Shown here: piece by piece, positions 13,872 to 22,791 of the stretch | Position numbering within the stretch: the first letter of the stretch is position 1 | Layout of the letters: each line of letters starts with the position of its first letter | NCBI RefSeq assembly: GCF_016756745.1 | Contig: NZ_JAESIH010000031.1 | Span: forward strand, 1 to 45,349 | Length of the DNA stretch: 45,349 bases | From: Aminivibrio sp. | Lineage (GTDB): Bacteria; Synergistota; Synergistia; Synergistales; Aminobacteriaceae | Direction of reading: 5' to 3' | Notes under the pieces: generated by a model | Databases searched by the model: none | The model's input: only the letters and a program-made list of their open reading frames with translations | Told to the model about the DNA's origin: nothing | Translations under genes and position numbers: made by a program

Positions 13872-15983
13872 GTGGAATTCGACAAGGCACGGGATATTTT
13901 CGGGATGTACGTTTTCGACAGGCGGGCAATGAAAGAAAGACTTCCCCAGCATATTTTCGAGGCACTCATGGCCTCCATCGAAGGGGGCCAGAAGCTCGAC
14001 TCGGCCATGGCGGACATGGTGGCGGCGGCCATGAAGGAATGGGCCCTCTCGAAAGGTGCCACCCACTGGACCCACTGGTTTCATCCCCGTACGGAGATGA
14101 CCGCCGAAAAGCACATGTCCTTCATGTCCAAGGATGAAAGCGGGATGCCCATCGAGTCCTTCAAGGGAAAGGAACTTATCCAGAGCGAACCCGACGCATC
14201 CTCCCTCCCCTCGGGGGGCATCAGGTCCACTTTCGAGGCCAGGGGCTACAGCGCATGGGACCCCTCGAGCCCGGCCTTCATCATGATGAGCAAAAAGGGG
14301 GGCACGCTCTGCATTCCCTCTGTGTTCATCTCCTACGACGGCACGCCCCTCGACCTCAAGACGCCCCTCCTCAAAGCGGTGGATGCCGTGGAGACCCGCT
14401 CCATGCGTCTTCTCAAGCTCTTCGGCAACAGGGGCATCAAGTGGGCCCACGTGACCGTCGGAGCAGAACAGGAGTATTTCCTCGTGGACAGTGCCGTGGC
14501 GAAGAACAGGCTTGACATTCGGTACTGCGGCAGGACGATCCTGGGCTGCCCGCCCCCCAAGGGACAACAGATGGAAGACCACTACTTCGGCTCCATTCCT
14601 CCCAGGGTCCTCTCTTTCATGGAAGACGTGGAGCGCGACCTGTACCGGCTGGGTGTGGTTATCACCACCAGGCACAACGAGGTGGCTCCCTGCCAGTTCG
14701 AGTTCGCCCCCCAGTTCGCCGACGCAAACCTGGCCTGCGACCAGAACCAGCAGATCATGGACGTGATGCGGAAAATGGCCAGGCGCCACGACTTCCACCT
14801 CCTGCTCCACGAGAAGCCCTTCGCCGGGCTCAACGGCAGCGGGAAACACGTGAATTTCTCCATTATGGACAGCGAGGGCCGAAACCTCCTGAAGCCGTCG
14901 TCGAACCACCGGAAGAACATCCAGTTCCTGACGTTTCTGAGCGCCCTGCTCCTCGGCGTCTCCAGGTTCCACAGCCTGCTCAGGGCCGCCATCGCCTCCC
15001 CGGGGAACATGCACAGGCTCGGCGGCAACGAGGCGCCTCCCGCCATCATGAGCGCCTACCTCGGCTCCACCCTGACCGGCATTCTTGAGGCCGTGGAGAA
15101 GGGACTTCCCGACGAAATGCCGGCCCAGGCCCTTATCGACCTCGGCATGAACAAACTCCCCTCCGTCATGGCGGACAACTCGGACCGGAACCGCACATCT
15201 CCTCTTGCATTCACGGGCAACAAGTTCGAGTTCCGGGCCCCCGGCGCCTCCCAGTCCATCGCCGGACCCCTGACCATGATTCTTGCGGCATGGGCCTGGG
15301 GCCTGGAAGCGGTGTGCGACATGATAGAAAGCAGGGTGGGCGAGGTTGATGCCCTGGATGCGGCCCTCGAGTCCATCAAGCATGCCGCCGCCGAGAGCAG
15401 GGCTTTCCGCTTCGAGGGGAACGCCTACAGCCCTCAGTGGCAGGAAGAGGCGAAGAAGCGGGGACTCACCATAGTAAACTCCACCCCCGAGGCGCTGGCC
15501 CTCTTCCTCCTGCCGGAGAACAGGGAGCTTCTCTCGAAGCTCCACATCATGACCGACCGTGAAGTTATCGCCTACTACGAGATCCGGCTCGAGCAGTTCA
15601 TCAAGACGGTGGAGATCGAGACGGGCGTTCTCCGCACCATGATCTGGGAGGGGATCCTTCCAGCCCTGTCGAAGCAGATCATTCTGGAAAGCTCCGCCCT
15701 GTCGGCCCTGCCGGAAGACACCAGGAAGGAAGCCTGCTCCTGGAGTGCATGCATCGGCAGGCTGGGTTCCCTGAAGACGGCCCTCATTTCCGCCTCGGAG
15801 AAACTTGACGCCCTCAAGGAGAGGATGCACGCCCTGGACATGGAGGAGCAGGCGGCCACCATCACCGGGGAAGTACTTCCTCTCTGCGCCCATATCCGAG
15901 AGATATGCGACACCGCCGAATCCCTCGTGGCGGGGGACATCTGGCCCTACCCCACCTACACGAAACTGCTCTCCCTTTCCTGA
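13872..15983 (+). CDS. glnN: Glutamine synthetase type III
   Basis: Catalyses ATP-dependent formation of glutamine from glutamate and ammonia in the cytoplasm. At 703 aa it is far longer than GSI (~450-470) and fits the GSIII class. The N-terminus has FGMYVFDRRAMKERLP; the catalytic core shows GAEQEYFLVD, HNEVAPCQFEFAP, GLNGSGKHVNFS, and the GSIII hallmark NRTSPLAFTGNKFEFRAPGA followed by SQSIAGP. The start is GTG at 13872, 10 nt after a GAAGGAG site; it gives the conserved N-terminus directly. A good promoter (13793-13821) and a terminator (15995-16024) make it a single-gene transcription unit. No nitrogen-regulator site was recognised. The long open frame on the opposite strand is a shadow. 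Confidence 0.96.
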   Translation: MEFDKARDIFGMYVFDRRAMKERLPQHIFEALMASIEGGQKLDSAMADMVAAAMKEWALSKGATHWTHWFHPRTEMTAEKHMSFMSKDESGMPIESFKGKELIQSEPDASSLPSGGIRSTFEARGYSAWDPSSPAFIMMSKKGGTLCIPSVFISYDGTPLDLKTPLLKAVDAVETRSMRLLKLFGNRGIKWAHVTVGAEQEYFLVDSAVAKNRLDIRYCGRTILGCPPPKGQQMEDHYFGSIPPRVLSFMEDVERDLYRLGVVITTRHNEVAPCQFEFAPQFADANLACDQNQQIMDVMRKMARRHDFHLLLHEKPFAGLNGSGKHVNFSIMDSEGRNLLKPSSNHRKNIQFLTFLSALLLGVSRFHSLLRAAIASPGNMHRLGGNEAPPAIMSAYLGSTLTGILEAVEKGLPDEMPAQALIDLGMNKLPSVMADNSDRNRTSPLAFTGNKFEFRAPGASQSIAGPLTMILAAWAWGLEAVCDMIESRVGEVDALDAALESIKHAAAESRAFRFEGNAYSPQWQEEAKKRGLTIVNSTPEALALFLLPENRELLSKLHIMTDREVIAYYEIRLEQFIKTVEIETGVLRTMIWEGILPALSKQIILESSALSALPEDTRKEACSWSACIGRLGSLKTALISASEKLDALKERMHALDMEEQAATITGEVLPLCAHIREICDTAESLVAGDIWPYPTYTKLLSLS

Positions 15984-15994
15984 ACCGGCCAGGA

Positions 15995-16024
15995 AAGAAC
16001 GCGGGGCTTCGGCCCCGCGTTCTT
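15995..16024. terminator. Rho-independent terminator between glnN and the O-antigen ligase gene
   Basis: AAGAACGCGGGGC (15995-16007), a TTCG tetraloop and GCCCCGCGTTCTT (16012-16024) form a 13-bp stem with T-rich flank. It serves glnN and probably also the convergent minus-strand gene. Confidence 0.85.
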
Positions 16025-16026
16025 CC

Positions 16027-17805
16027 TTATCTCTCCCATTTTTCCGGCGGCTGTCCCGACACGGGGCCGCCGTAGGACGAAAACTCGTCGTAGAGCGGAA
16101 CGTTTTCCAGCCTCCGACTCCACTCCTTGAGGTAATTAAGCTCCCGGACGTGGGGCTGTCTGCCGAAGCAGGCCATGAGACTGTTCAATCCTTCGGACAC
16201 AATTTCGGGGTCCTTCCGCTCCTGCCCCAGGGAGATAAGAAAATAGGCCCGTTCCTTCTCCGCGAGATCCCGGACCATGGGCGCGGAAAGTGCCCTGGAG
16301 AAAAACTGTTCGCTCACGGCCGGATCGTCCGCGTCCGACGCCAGGCGGAGCATCCGGTCACCCCAGACCCCGGAGCCGAAATAGACGAGGCCTATAAGGC
16401 AGACCGCCGCCATCACCCCGCCCAAGAGACGGCCGCCTTTCTGGAAATCCTCAGGGGGCGGGGCGTCGAAAAGGGGATGAAGCATCTCCCTGTTGGCTGC
16501 GGCGAAGGCGAGAGAGAGCCAGAGGACGTTCTCTATGCGGTGGAAGGGGCGAGTCCACAGGGCGTTGAAGAGGAAAAGGGCAACCATGGCACTCCCCCAA
16601 TACGCCTCCGGGGAATGGATTTTCTTGCGAAGAAACGCGGAAAAGGCGGAAATCGCCCACCATCCCCAGAGAAACACCATAAGCAGCCCGCCGACGGTAC
16701 CCGTTTCGGCGAACCACTGGAGAAACTCGTTGTGGGCCCAGTGGGTGTACTGCCATTTCATCCGCGGCCACCGTTTCAGCATCTCCCTCTGGGAGTCCAG
16801 GTAATGCCACTTGTACTGCCCGAGCCCCACTCCCCTCAGAGGTCGTGCGGCGTACATGGTCCACGAGGTGGCCCAGATGCTGTCCCGGTTGGCGATGGAA
16901 AGGGGGTTTTTCAGCACGTCGTCCATCTTGTGCATCAGGATGCCCCACCGCCCCTCGTTGAGGACCAGGTTGACGCCGAGAACGGCGCAGAAGAGGGCTG
17001 CCACGGCGAGGACTTTACCCAGGTTCTTCCTGCCGAGGTTCCGGAGGTAGTAGCAGGAGAGCACCGCAAACCCAGTGAAGAAGGCGAGGATCCCCGAGCG
17101 GCTGGTGGTGGAGATCAGGCCCCAGAAGGTGACGGCAAGAAGCATGGTGAGAAGGGCCCGGGTGATCTTTCCGTTTTTTTCGGAGGAAAAGAACAGGAAC
17201 GTGCCGTTCAGGCCACCGAGGGAGAGCCAGAGGGCGAACATGTTCTGTTGTCCCGTGTTGGCGATGTAATGGCCGGGGGTGGGAAGGATGAAGAACGGAA
17301 GGTTCACGGTTTCCCGGACCTGGAGCTCGGCAAAGACAACACTCACGGCACAGTTGACAAGGCATCCCCAGAAAAGGGCCCGGAGCAGCCGTCTTCCGGC
17401 GAGCCGGGAGGTGAGGATGTAGACGAGCCAGAGGGAAGCGAAGAAAAACCATTCCTGGAAAAAGGTTTCGGGGGACCGGAGCCCGGACCAAAAGGGCTGG
17501 GCCGTCACGTAGAGGAGCAGCAGAAGCCAGATCACGGCGAATCCGTCAATGCTGAAGGCGGTGCGGACCGTGCCCCGGGCGGCGACCGACAATCCGGCCA
17601 GGAGACCGCAGAGTGCCACGGGAACCAGGGCGACCGCCCATTTCATGAGATGGAGGGTGGAATAGAAGTAGGGGCCGGAAAAGACAAGGTTCGGCAGCAC
17701 GAGGGAGACAAAGAGCACAAGGGAGAAAAAAAAACCGTGAAGGAGGAGCGAGTCCGGTTCCTCAGGCGTGGAAAGGCTGCTCCCGCTTTTCAGCGATTCA
17801 TTCAT
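16027..17805 (-). CDS. O-antigen ligase / Wzy-type polytopic membrane protein
   Basis: A 592-aa inner-membrane protein with about 12 hydrophobic segments over the first ~450 residues. It has the O-antigen ligase/polymerase (Wzy_C, PF04932-type) hallmarks: ISTTSRSGILAFFTGF (~235-250), and a large periplasmic loop with LRGVGLGQYKWHY and HWAHNEFLQWFAETG (~360-375), whose histidine region is typical of WaaL-type enzymes. The C-terminal ~110 residues are soluble and helical. Such proteins attach or polymerise surface glycans at the periplasmic face, implying an outer membrane. It begins 6 bp after parB and ends at the shared terminator. Ligase versus polymerase versus protein-glycosylation function cannot be decided. 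Confidence 0.85.
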   Translation of the reverse strand: MNESLKSGSSLSTPEEPDSLLLHGFFFSLVLFVSLVLPNLVFSGPYFYSTLHLMKWAVALVPVALCGLLAGLSVAARGTVRTAFSIDGFAVIWLLLLLYVTAQPFWSGLRSPETFFQEWFFFASLWLVYILTSRLAGRRLLRALFWGCLVNCAVSVVFAELQVRETVNLPFFILPTPGHYIANTGQQNMFALWLSLGGLNGTFLFFSSEKNGKITRALLTMLLAVTFWGLISTTSRSGILAFFTGFAVLSCYYLRNLGRKNLGKVLAVAALFCAVLGVNLVLNEGRWGILMHKMDDVLKNPLSIANRDSIWATSWTMYAARPLRGVGLGQYKWHYLDSQREMLKRWPRMKWQYTHWAHNEFLQWFAETGTVGGLLMVFLWGWWAISAFSAFLRKKIHSPEAYWGSAMVALFLFNALWTRPFHRIENVLWLSLAFAAANREMLHPLFDAPPPEDFQKGGRLLGGVMAAVCLIGLVYFGSGVWGDRMLRLASDADDPAVSEQFFSRALSAPMVRDLAEKERAYFLISLGQERKDPEIVSEGLNSLMACFGRQPHVRELNYLKEWSRRLENVPLYDEFSSYGGPVSGQPPEKWER

Positions 17806-17811
17806 TCTGCG

Positions 17812-18708
17812 TCATTCCTCCGTCTCCCCCATATCTTCCTTGAGTTCCACCACGAGTTCCACCACGATTTCCCGCTGAGCGAGTTCTTTCACCTTCCAGA
17901 CCACTGGTATTCCCTTTTTCCTGTTCTGTTCGACCAGGGCGGCCACGTCCCGGAGGATCTCCCCGATAGGGCCGTCGGGCCCAGCAAAGGAAAGGGGGTT
18001 CTTTTTCATCCTCTTCTTCCCGAGTTTCGACGAAGCGGGCGCACGGACCTTCACCCTCTGCTCCACCTCGCCGGCGGCCATGTTTTCCTCAGCCGCCTCC
18101 ATGGCGAGGGCAATCTGGTCTTCCGGGGGGAGGGACAGAAGCGCCCGGGCCTGTCGTTCACCCAGTTTTCCCTCCATGACAAGACGCTGGACCGGTTCTT
18201 CAAGCCGAAGAAGGCGGAGTTTGTTCGCCACGGAAGATTGAGAGCGCCCCAGCTTTCCCGCAAGCTCCGTCTGGGTCCACCCTGAGCGCTCCATGATGGC
18301 CTGAAGGCCGGCGGCTTCCTCCACAGCGGAGAGGTTGCTCCTGTGGATGTTTTCCACGAGTGCCAGGATCTGCTGTTCTCCCGGGCCGGCCTCGGTGACG
18401 ATGGCCGGGATGGTGGAAAGACCGGCCTTCTTTGCCGCCCGAAGCCTCCGTTCCCCCACCACGAGCTCATAGCCCGATTCCACGGCGAGCACCACCACGG
18501 GCTGGATAATGCCCACCTGGGAAATGGAGGCCGCAAGATCGTCCAGGTCCCCCTCGTCGAAATGCCGGCGAGGCTGGGCCGGGTTAGGGCTGATCAAATC
18601 GACCGGTATTTCGGTGAGCCGCATGGCCTGTCCATCCTCCGGAAGATTCTGTCCGGCATCTTTTTCCTTCCCCATGCCACTCCTCAAAAAATTCAGGACT
18701 CCCGCCAT
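17812..18708 (-). CDS. parB: ParB/Spo0J/Noc-family DNA-binding protein
   Basis: A 298-aa chromosome-segregation or nucleoid-occlusion type protein. The ParB N-terminal CTP-binding domain contains PNPAQPRRHFDEGDLDDLA, SQVGIIQPVVV, GERRLRAAKKAG (~85-96) and ALVENIHRSNLSAVEEA. A central helix-turn-helix follows (WTQTELAGKLGRSQSSVANK, ~145-165), and the C-terminus is less conserved. The ATG at 18708 has GGAGG 6 nt upstream and gives a normal N-terminus. No parA is beside it, so a Noc-like or stand-alone role is possible. It is transcribed with the O-antigen ligase gene from a promoter at 18758-18787. Confidence 0.92.
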   Translation of the reverse strand: MAGVLNFLRSGMGKEKDAGQNLPEDGQAMRLTEIPVDLISPNPAQPRRHFDEGDLDDLAASISQVGIIQPVVVLAVESGYELVVGERRLRAAKKAGLSTIPAIVTEAGPGEQQILALVENIHRSNLSAVEEAAGLQAIMERSGWTQTELAGKLGRSQSSVANKLRLLRLEEPVQRLVMEGKLGERQARALLSLPPEDQIALAMEAAEENMAAGEVEQRVKVRAPASSKLGKKRMKKNPLSFAGPDGPIGEILRDVAALVEQNRKKGIPVVWKVKELAQREIVVELVVELKEDMGETEE

Positions 18709-18757
18709 GTCGTTCCTCCGGTTTCCAAAGCTTGGACGAAGAAAAAGTTTTACAAGC

Positions 18758-18787
18758 ATTCTACTCCACCGTGCGCCGCCCTATCAA
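18758..18787 (-). promoter_or_regulatory. Candidate promoter for parB
   Basis: Minus-strand TTGATA (18787-18782) and TAGAAT (18763-18758) with an 18-bp spacer. The -35 box is 10 bp from the end of repeat copy 3, which therefore separates dnaB from the parB promoter. Confidence 0.5.
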
Positions 18788-18797
18788 GGGAAATCAA

Positions 18798-19083
18798 CTT
18801 AAACCTAAATCCGCAGGCAGTGGGGAGTGTCACCGGAACTCGCTTGGGCGGGGGGTGCAGATTGTCGTTCGTGACAACTGCCCAAGCGAGTCCCGCGGTT
18901 CCCTGCGTTCGCCGGTTGCCTGCTTGTGAAACCGACATCCGTGCCGGTTTCTCTCCCCTCAGGCGCCCTTCCCCAGGGGCCTCTCCGCAAAGAGCGCGGA
19001 GCGAGATCTCTTCGCCCCTGGGGAGGGCGAATTCACCGTATGCCCGACGATACCCCCTCTGCCTGAAAAACTGAGGTTTTAGG
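18798..19083 (-). repeat. MITE-like palindrome-rich repeat, copy 3 (inverted relative to copies 1 and 2)
   Basis: Reading on the minus strand, this 280-286 bp element matches copies 1 and 2 through most of its length: CAGGCAGAGGG near the start, the GAAACC/GGTTTC hairpin, and the GACTCGCTTGGGC / GCCCAAGCGAGT nested hairpin with inner GCAGTTGTC / GACAATCTGC. It also retains a third palindrome, CCCTCCCCAGGGGC paired with GCCCCTGGGGAAGGG, decayed in copy 2. The extreme ends are degenerate (CCTAAATCC on the left, TTTTAGG on the right), so the boundary is uncertain: the similarity starts at 18804. If the left end is set at 18798, ATCAA flanks both sides (18793-18797, 19084-19088). Confidence 0.8.
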
Positions 19084-19084
19084 A

Positions 19085-20437
19085 TCAATAGGAACGGTCG
19101 GCATTTACAAACCGGGTGTACTCCCGGAGGAAAACGAGGGAGATCTCGCCTGTGGGACCGTTCCTGTGCTTGGCCAGGTTGATGAACGCCCTGTTGTCGT
19201 CTTCCTCCCCCGGGGCGCCCGCCTCGTAATAGCCGGGGCGGTACAGCAGCATGACAGTGTCGGCGTCCTGCTCGATGGCGCCGCTGTCCCGCAGGTCGGA
19301 GAGCTGGGGTTTTTTTTCCGTCCGCTGCTCCACCGCCCGTGAGAGCTGGGAGAGGGCGATGACGGGGACTTCCAGTTCCCTGGCCACGCCCTTGAGCCCC
19401 CGGGAAATTTCCGCCACTTCCTGCTGCTTGTTCTCGATACGCTTCGAAGAGCTCATGAGCTGAAGGTAGTCCACCACGACAAGCCCGAGGTCCTTGTGCC
19501 TGGATTTGAAGCGGCGGCACCGCGCCCGGAGCTCCAGGGTGGAGAGCATGGAGCTGTCGTCAATGTAGATCGGAGCCTCGGCGAGCCTTCCGGCCGCTTC
19601 TGCCAGGGTCTCCCAGGAAGACTTGGGAAAGGAGCCGTTCCGGAGGTCGTGGATGTTGATCCTGGCTTCGGCGCCGAGCATTCGCTGGACAAGCTGCTCC
19701 GCGCCCATTTCCAGGCTGAAGATAAGCACCGGGCGGTTCATTCCCTGGCCGCCGAATTGGGCGATGTTGATGGCGAAGGCCGTTTTTCCCATGGAGGGAC
19801 GGGCAGCCACGATATTCAGGCTTCCCGGCTGGAATCCGCCCACGAGCCTGTCGAGCTCGTAGAAGCCGGAATTGAAGCCCGCCACGTCCTGGTCCGAACG
19901 GTTGTACTGCTCCTCGATCTGGAGGAAGGTCTTGCCGAGAACCTCGCCGATGTGCCGGAAGTTGGTGGTGTTCCTCTTCTGGGCGATCTCGAACACCGCC
20001 CGCTCCGCTTCCTCGAGGACCTCGTCCACGTCCAGCTCCTCGGAATAGCCGAGCTTGACTATGGTGTTCCCTGCGGAGATGAGCCGCCTGTGGATGGCCT
20101 TGTCCCGCACGATGCCCGCATGGTATTCCACGTTTGCCGTTGTGGGGACGCCGTCCACCAGGGAGGCCACAAAGGGCTGCCCCCCCAGTCGTTCGCTTTT
20201 TCCCTGCCTGGCGAGTTCCTCCAGGAAGGTCAGGGGATCCACCGGCTTGTCCCTCTGGGCCATCTCGTAGATGACCTCGTAGGCGGCCCGGTGGTTCAGA
20301 TCGTAAAAATCCTCCGGCTGAAGAACTTCAAGGACGATATTGAGCGCCTCCCGGTCCATGAGACATGCGCCGAGAGCTGCGCGCTCCGCCTCCGGTGAGA
20401 CGGGGGGCGTTCTGTCCCACGACGGGAGGGCGGCCAT
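19085..20437 (-). CDS. dnaB: Replicative DNA helicase DnaB
   Basis: Hexameric 5'-3' fork helicase, 450 aa. The N-terminal DnaG/loader-interacting domain starts at PPVSPEAERAALGACLMDRE. The RecA-like C-terminal domain has the Walker A sequence ARPSMGKTAFAINIA (~210-224), Walker B LGLVVVDYLQLM (~310-321), ALSQLSRAVEQR and SDLRDSGAIEQDAD. No intein is present. The ATG at 20437 overlaps the rplI stop as TAATG. The stop codon is followed after one base by repeat copy 3. The rplI-dnaB order is widely conserved. Confidence 0.97.
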   Translation of the reverse strand: MAALPSWDRTPPVSPEAERAALGACLMDREALNIVLEVLQPEDFYDLNHRAAYEVIYEMAQRDKPVDPLTFLEELARQGKSERLGGQPFVASLVDGVPTTANVEYHAGIVRDKAIHRRLISAGNTIVKLGYSEELDVDEVLEEAERAVFEIAQKRNTTNFRHIGEVLGKTFLQIEEQYNRSDQDVAGFNSGFYELDRLVGGFQPGSLNIVAARPSMGKTAFAINIAQFGGQGMNRPVLIFSLEMGAEQLVQRMLGAEARINIHDLRNGSFPKSSWETLAEAAGRLAEAPIYIDDSSMLSTLELRARCRRFKSRHKDLGLVVVDYLQLMSSSKRIENKQQEVAEISRGLKGVARELEVPVIALSQLSRAVEQRTEKKPQLSDLRDSGAIEQDADTVMLLYRPGYYEAGAPGEEDDNRAFINLAKHRNGPTGEISLVFLREYTRFVNADRSY

Positions 20438-20883
20438 TATTCGCTCTCGACGGTGAGGGTCATCTCCGCCTCGATGCCGGGATAGAGGCGGACGGTGAAG
20501 GTATAGCTCCCCGTCTGTTTTACCGTATCGGGCATCCTGATATCCCGCTTGTCCACCGAGGCGGAATGCTGGGCCGCCAAGTTCTCCGCCACCGCCGCGG
20601 CGGTAACGCTGCCGAAGAGCTTGCCCGTCTCGCCGGTGCTCGCCCGTACCCGGACGACTTTCCCGGAGAGGCGTTTCTGAAGCTCCCGGGCCTCGTTTTT
20701 CAGTTTTTCATCTTTTTTCTTCTTCGCGTCCTTTCGCTCTTTCCACTCTTTCAGGCGTTCCGGGGTGGCCTCCTCGGCAAGTCCCTTCGGGAAGAGAAAA
20801 TTCCGGGCGTAGCCGTCAGAAGTCTCGACCAGCTCGCCTGCGGCTCCGATCTTGTTCACGTCCTGCTTCAAAATAACCTTCAT
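20437..20883 (-). CDS. rplI: 50S ribosomal protein bL9
   Basis: Two-domain ribosomal protein (148 aa) that binds 23S rRNA at the base of the L1 stalk. The N-terminal domain has [20 protein letters not shown] and [18 protein letters not shown], typical for bL9. A long Lys/Glu-rich connecting helix (~45-80) follows, then the C-terminal domain with [16 protein letters not shown] and [17 protein letters not shown]. The 5' end overlaps the DUF2232 gene by 4 bp and its stop overlaps the dnaB start. Confidence 0.97.
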   Translation of the reverse strand: MKVILKQDVNKIGAAGELVETSDGYARNFLFPKGLAEEATPERLKEWKERKDAKKKKDEKLKNEARELQKRLSGKVVRVRASTGETGKLFGSVTAAAVAENLAAQHSASVDKRDIRMPDTVKQTGSYTFTVRLYPGIEAEMTLTVESE

Positions 20884-21857
20884 CGTTCATCATTCCTCCT
20901 GAAACGGGTTCGAAAATCAAGCCACATATCCGCTATACCCACCATGACGGTAGCGGTGGAAAGCATAGGCACGAGAACCGCCACTATTATAGCAACGGTC
21001 CTGAAGAAACGGCCCGGCCCCCGGTGGGGACTGTCCCCTCCCCCAAGGTAATACCAGTAGAGGGAGAGTCCCTGGAAGAGGAACAAAAAGTTCACGAGCA
21101 TCCTGACGTTGGTGCCGATGCGCATCGCCATGTTCCATTCCCCTCCCCGCGCCCCGAAGGCGGAAAGAAGCACCGACACCAGAAGGGCGCCGAAGACGCT
21201 CTTTGGGAACCTCCACCGGGAGAAGGGCGGCAGGGGAGGAAGGGAGGTTCCGCCGATCCGCTTCAGGACGAAACTGCTCGCAATGTAGCTGAGATAGCAG
21301 TCCAGGGCCGCCGACATGCAGAGAATGGTGGGGAAAATGACGGGGAGCACCCGGATGGCTTGGGAAAACTGTTCCTTCACCGCCGACAGGGATTCCCGGG
21401 ACATTCCCGTAGATTCGTAAAAGCCGAAGATCCTGTCAACCATGGCCTGCATCTCCGCCCCGTCGAGCTGGAAGGGGTTGATGCCCGTCACCCGGGCGGC
21501 GATGACCATGAGAAGGAGTTTGCTTCCAAGGGAGAGGAGGATGCCGAAGAGCATCACTTCCACGCCGGAAGAGCACCGCCTGGCCAGGAATCCGAGACCT
21601 ATGCCCAGAACGCCGAACCCGAGAAGAAAGAAAAGAGAGGACAGGGGGCCGAGGAATACGGCGGTGAGCATGGTGCCTATAGCCAGGCCGAGAGCGGCCT
21701 TTTTCAGGTCATGGCGCAGGCCGAGTATCACGAGGGGAGCGGGGGTGAGCAGGGAGAACGCCGCCCCGACGAAGGGGAGAAAATGGGCCGCCAGAAAGAG
21801 GATCACGGCAAGGCCCGCAAGGAGGGACGATTCCACCAGGCTTCGTGTGGGGGTCAC
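20880..21857 (-). CDS. DUF2232 (YybS-like) integral membrane protein
   Basis: A 325-aa protein with about eight hydrophobic helices, no signal peptide and no enzymatic motif. Size, topology and position just upstream of rplI-dnaB match the YybS/DUF2232 family found at this locus in Firmicutes and Synergistetes. Function is unknown; the family is distantly related to ECF-transporter-type membrane components. The start is GTG at 21857 with AGGAGG ~9 nt upstream; the stop overlaps the rplI start by 4 bp, so it is probably co-translated with bL9. Confidence 0.82.
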   Translation of the reverse strand: MTPTRSLVESSLLAGLAVILFLAAHFLPFVGAAFSLLTPAPLVILGLRHDLKKAALGLAIGTMLTAVFLGPLSSLFFLLGFGVLGIGLGFLARRCSSGVEVMLFGILLSLGSKLLLMVIAARVTGINPFQLDGAEMQAMVDRIFGFYESTGMSRESLSAVKEQFSQAIRVLPVIFPTILCMSAALDCYLSYIASSFVLKRIGGTSLPPLPPFSRWRFPKSVFGALLVSVLLSAFGARGGEWNMAMRIGTNVRMLVNFLFLFQGLSLYWYYLGGGDSPHRGPGRFFRTVAIIVAVLVPMLSTATVMVGIADMWLDFRTRFRRNDER

Positions 21858-21912
21858 TTTTTTGGCCTCCTTTCACATCGCCCTGAAGCCGGAAGGCCGG
21901 TTCGGGGAACAT

Positions 21913-21953
21913 AAAAATTTCGGAGGAGAAGCTGGGCTCCTCCCCCGAAAAAG
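21913..21953 (-). terminator. Rho-independent terminator or attenuator after rpsR
   Basis: On the minus strand, TTTCGGGGGAGGAG and CTCCTCCGAAA pair (with a small bulge) across an 8-nt loop and are followed by TTTTTATG. It lies between rpsR and the DUF2232-rplI-dnaB genes and would at least reduce read-through. Confidence 0.68.
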
Positions 21954-21975
21954 GACGTCGTTCCGCTGCGAAGCC

Positions 21976-22260
21976 TTACTCCACGGAGAAGGGGAGAAGG
22001 GCCATGTATCTCGCCCGCTTGATCGCTTCGGTTAGCTGGCGCTGGTGCTTCGCGCAGTTTCCCGTCACGCGGCGGGGCATGATTTTTCCCCTCTCGCTGA
22101 CGTACTTGCGGAGCTTTTCAACATCTTTGTAGTCCACGTGCTTTATTTTGTCCACGCAGAAGAAACATACCTTCGGCCGGCGCTTCCCGCCTCTCCTGCC
22201 GCCGCGGCCTCCCGGGCCGCCGGGTCCTCTGCCTTCGCTTCTGCCTTCATTCACAGCCAT
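21976..22260 (-). CDS. rpsR: 30S ribosomal protein bS18
   Basis: 94-aa small-subunit protein that pairs with bS6 on the platform. After a Gly/Arg-rich extension (~1-28), the core begins [20 protein letters not shown]. It contains [20 protein letters not shown] and ends [11 protein letters not shown], the family signature. The CFFC pair plus NCAKH suggests the cysteine-bearing (C+) zinc-ribbon-like form. It lies 30 bp downstream of ssb in the classical rpsF-ssb-rpsR order. The long glycine-rich N-terminus is somewhat unusual. Confidence 0.97.
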   Translation of the reverse strand: MAVNEGRSEGRGPGGPGGRGGRRGGKRRPKVCFFCVDKIKHVDYKDVEKLRKYVSERGKIMPRRVTGNCAKHQRQLTEAIKRARYMALLPFSVE

Positions 22261-22290
22261 TGTGCACTGTCCTCCTTCAAAACCTCTCTG

Positions 22291-22779
22291 CTAGAAGGGG
22301 ATATCCGCATCCTCTTCGTTCTGCACCTCGGAAATATCTATGGGGAATTCCTCGTCCTGGGAGCTGAAGCGGCGGTCCTTGCGGACGCTGTCCCCATATC
22401 CCGCGTCGCCGCCGAAGGAGCCGGATGACGATTCGTCCTGCCGCTTCGACCCGAGGAACGTCACCCCCGAGGCGACGACATCTGTGGCGTACCGTTTGCC
22501 TGAGCCATCCTTCGCCTCATAGCTCCGGACCTGGATCCGGCCTTCCACGAGAACCGGGCTGCCCTTCTTGAGATACCGCTCGCAGTTTTCAGCGGCAGGT
22601 CCCCAGACGACCACGGGAATAAAGTCGACGCTCTCCTGCAGTTCGCCGTTCCTGTCCTTCCAGGTATTGTTCACTGCCACGGCAAAACGGGCCATGGCCC
22701 GTTTGTCCACTGAATAGCGTATCTCCGGATCCCGGGCAAGGTTGCCCATCAGAATGACCTTGTTGAATCCTCTCGCCAC
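22291..22779 (-). CDS. ssb: Single-stranded DNA-binding protein
   Basis: 162-aa OB-fold protein that coats single-stranded DNA and recruits repair and replication partners. The N-terminal domain (1-108) has FNKVILMGNLARDPEIRYS, FAVAVNNTWKDRNGE, VDFIPVVVWGPAAENCERYL and GSPVLVEGRIQVRSYE. A Ser/Gly-rich linker follows and the tail ends in EEDADIPF, the acidic interaction tip. The start is GTG at 22779 with GGAGG upstream. It lies between rpsF and rpsR and is presumably co-transcribed with them. Confidence 0.97.
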   Translation of the reverse strand: MARGFNKVILMGNLARDPEIRYSVDKRAMARFAVAVNNTWKDRNGELQESVDFIPVVVWGPAAENCERYLKKGSPVLVEGRIQVRSYEAKDGSGKRYATDVVASGVTFLGSKRQDESSSGSFGGDAGYGDSVRKDRRFSSQDEEFPIDISEVQNEEDADIPF

Positions 22780-22791
22780 GGTGCTGCCTCC

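Noticed and set aside
13848-15893. A 681-codon minus-strand frame opposite glnN
   Set aside because: GSIII motifs are on the plus strand with promoter, SD and terminator; the antisense product is unrecognisable.
15805-18285. An 826-codon plus-strand open frame across the end of glnN, the O-antigen ligase gene and parB
   Set aside because: It crosses a strong terminator and three well-supported genes; its composition is that of a shadow frame.
18708-20437. Replication origin near parB and dnaB
   Set aside because: No dnaA, dnaN, DnaA-box cluster or AT-rich unwinding region was seen; rplI-dnaB is commonly distant from the origin.
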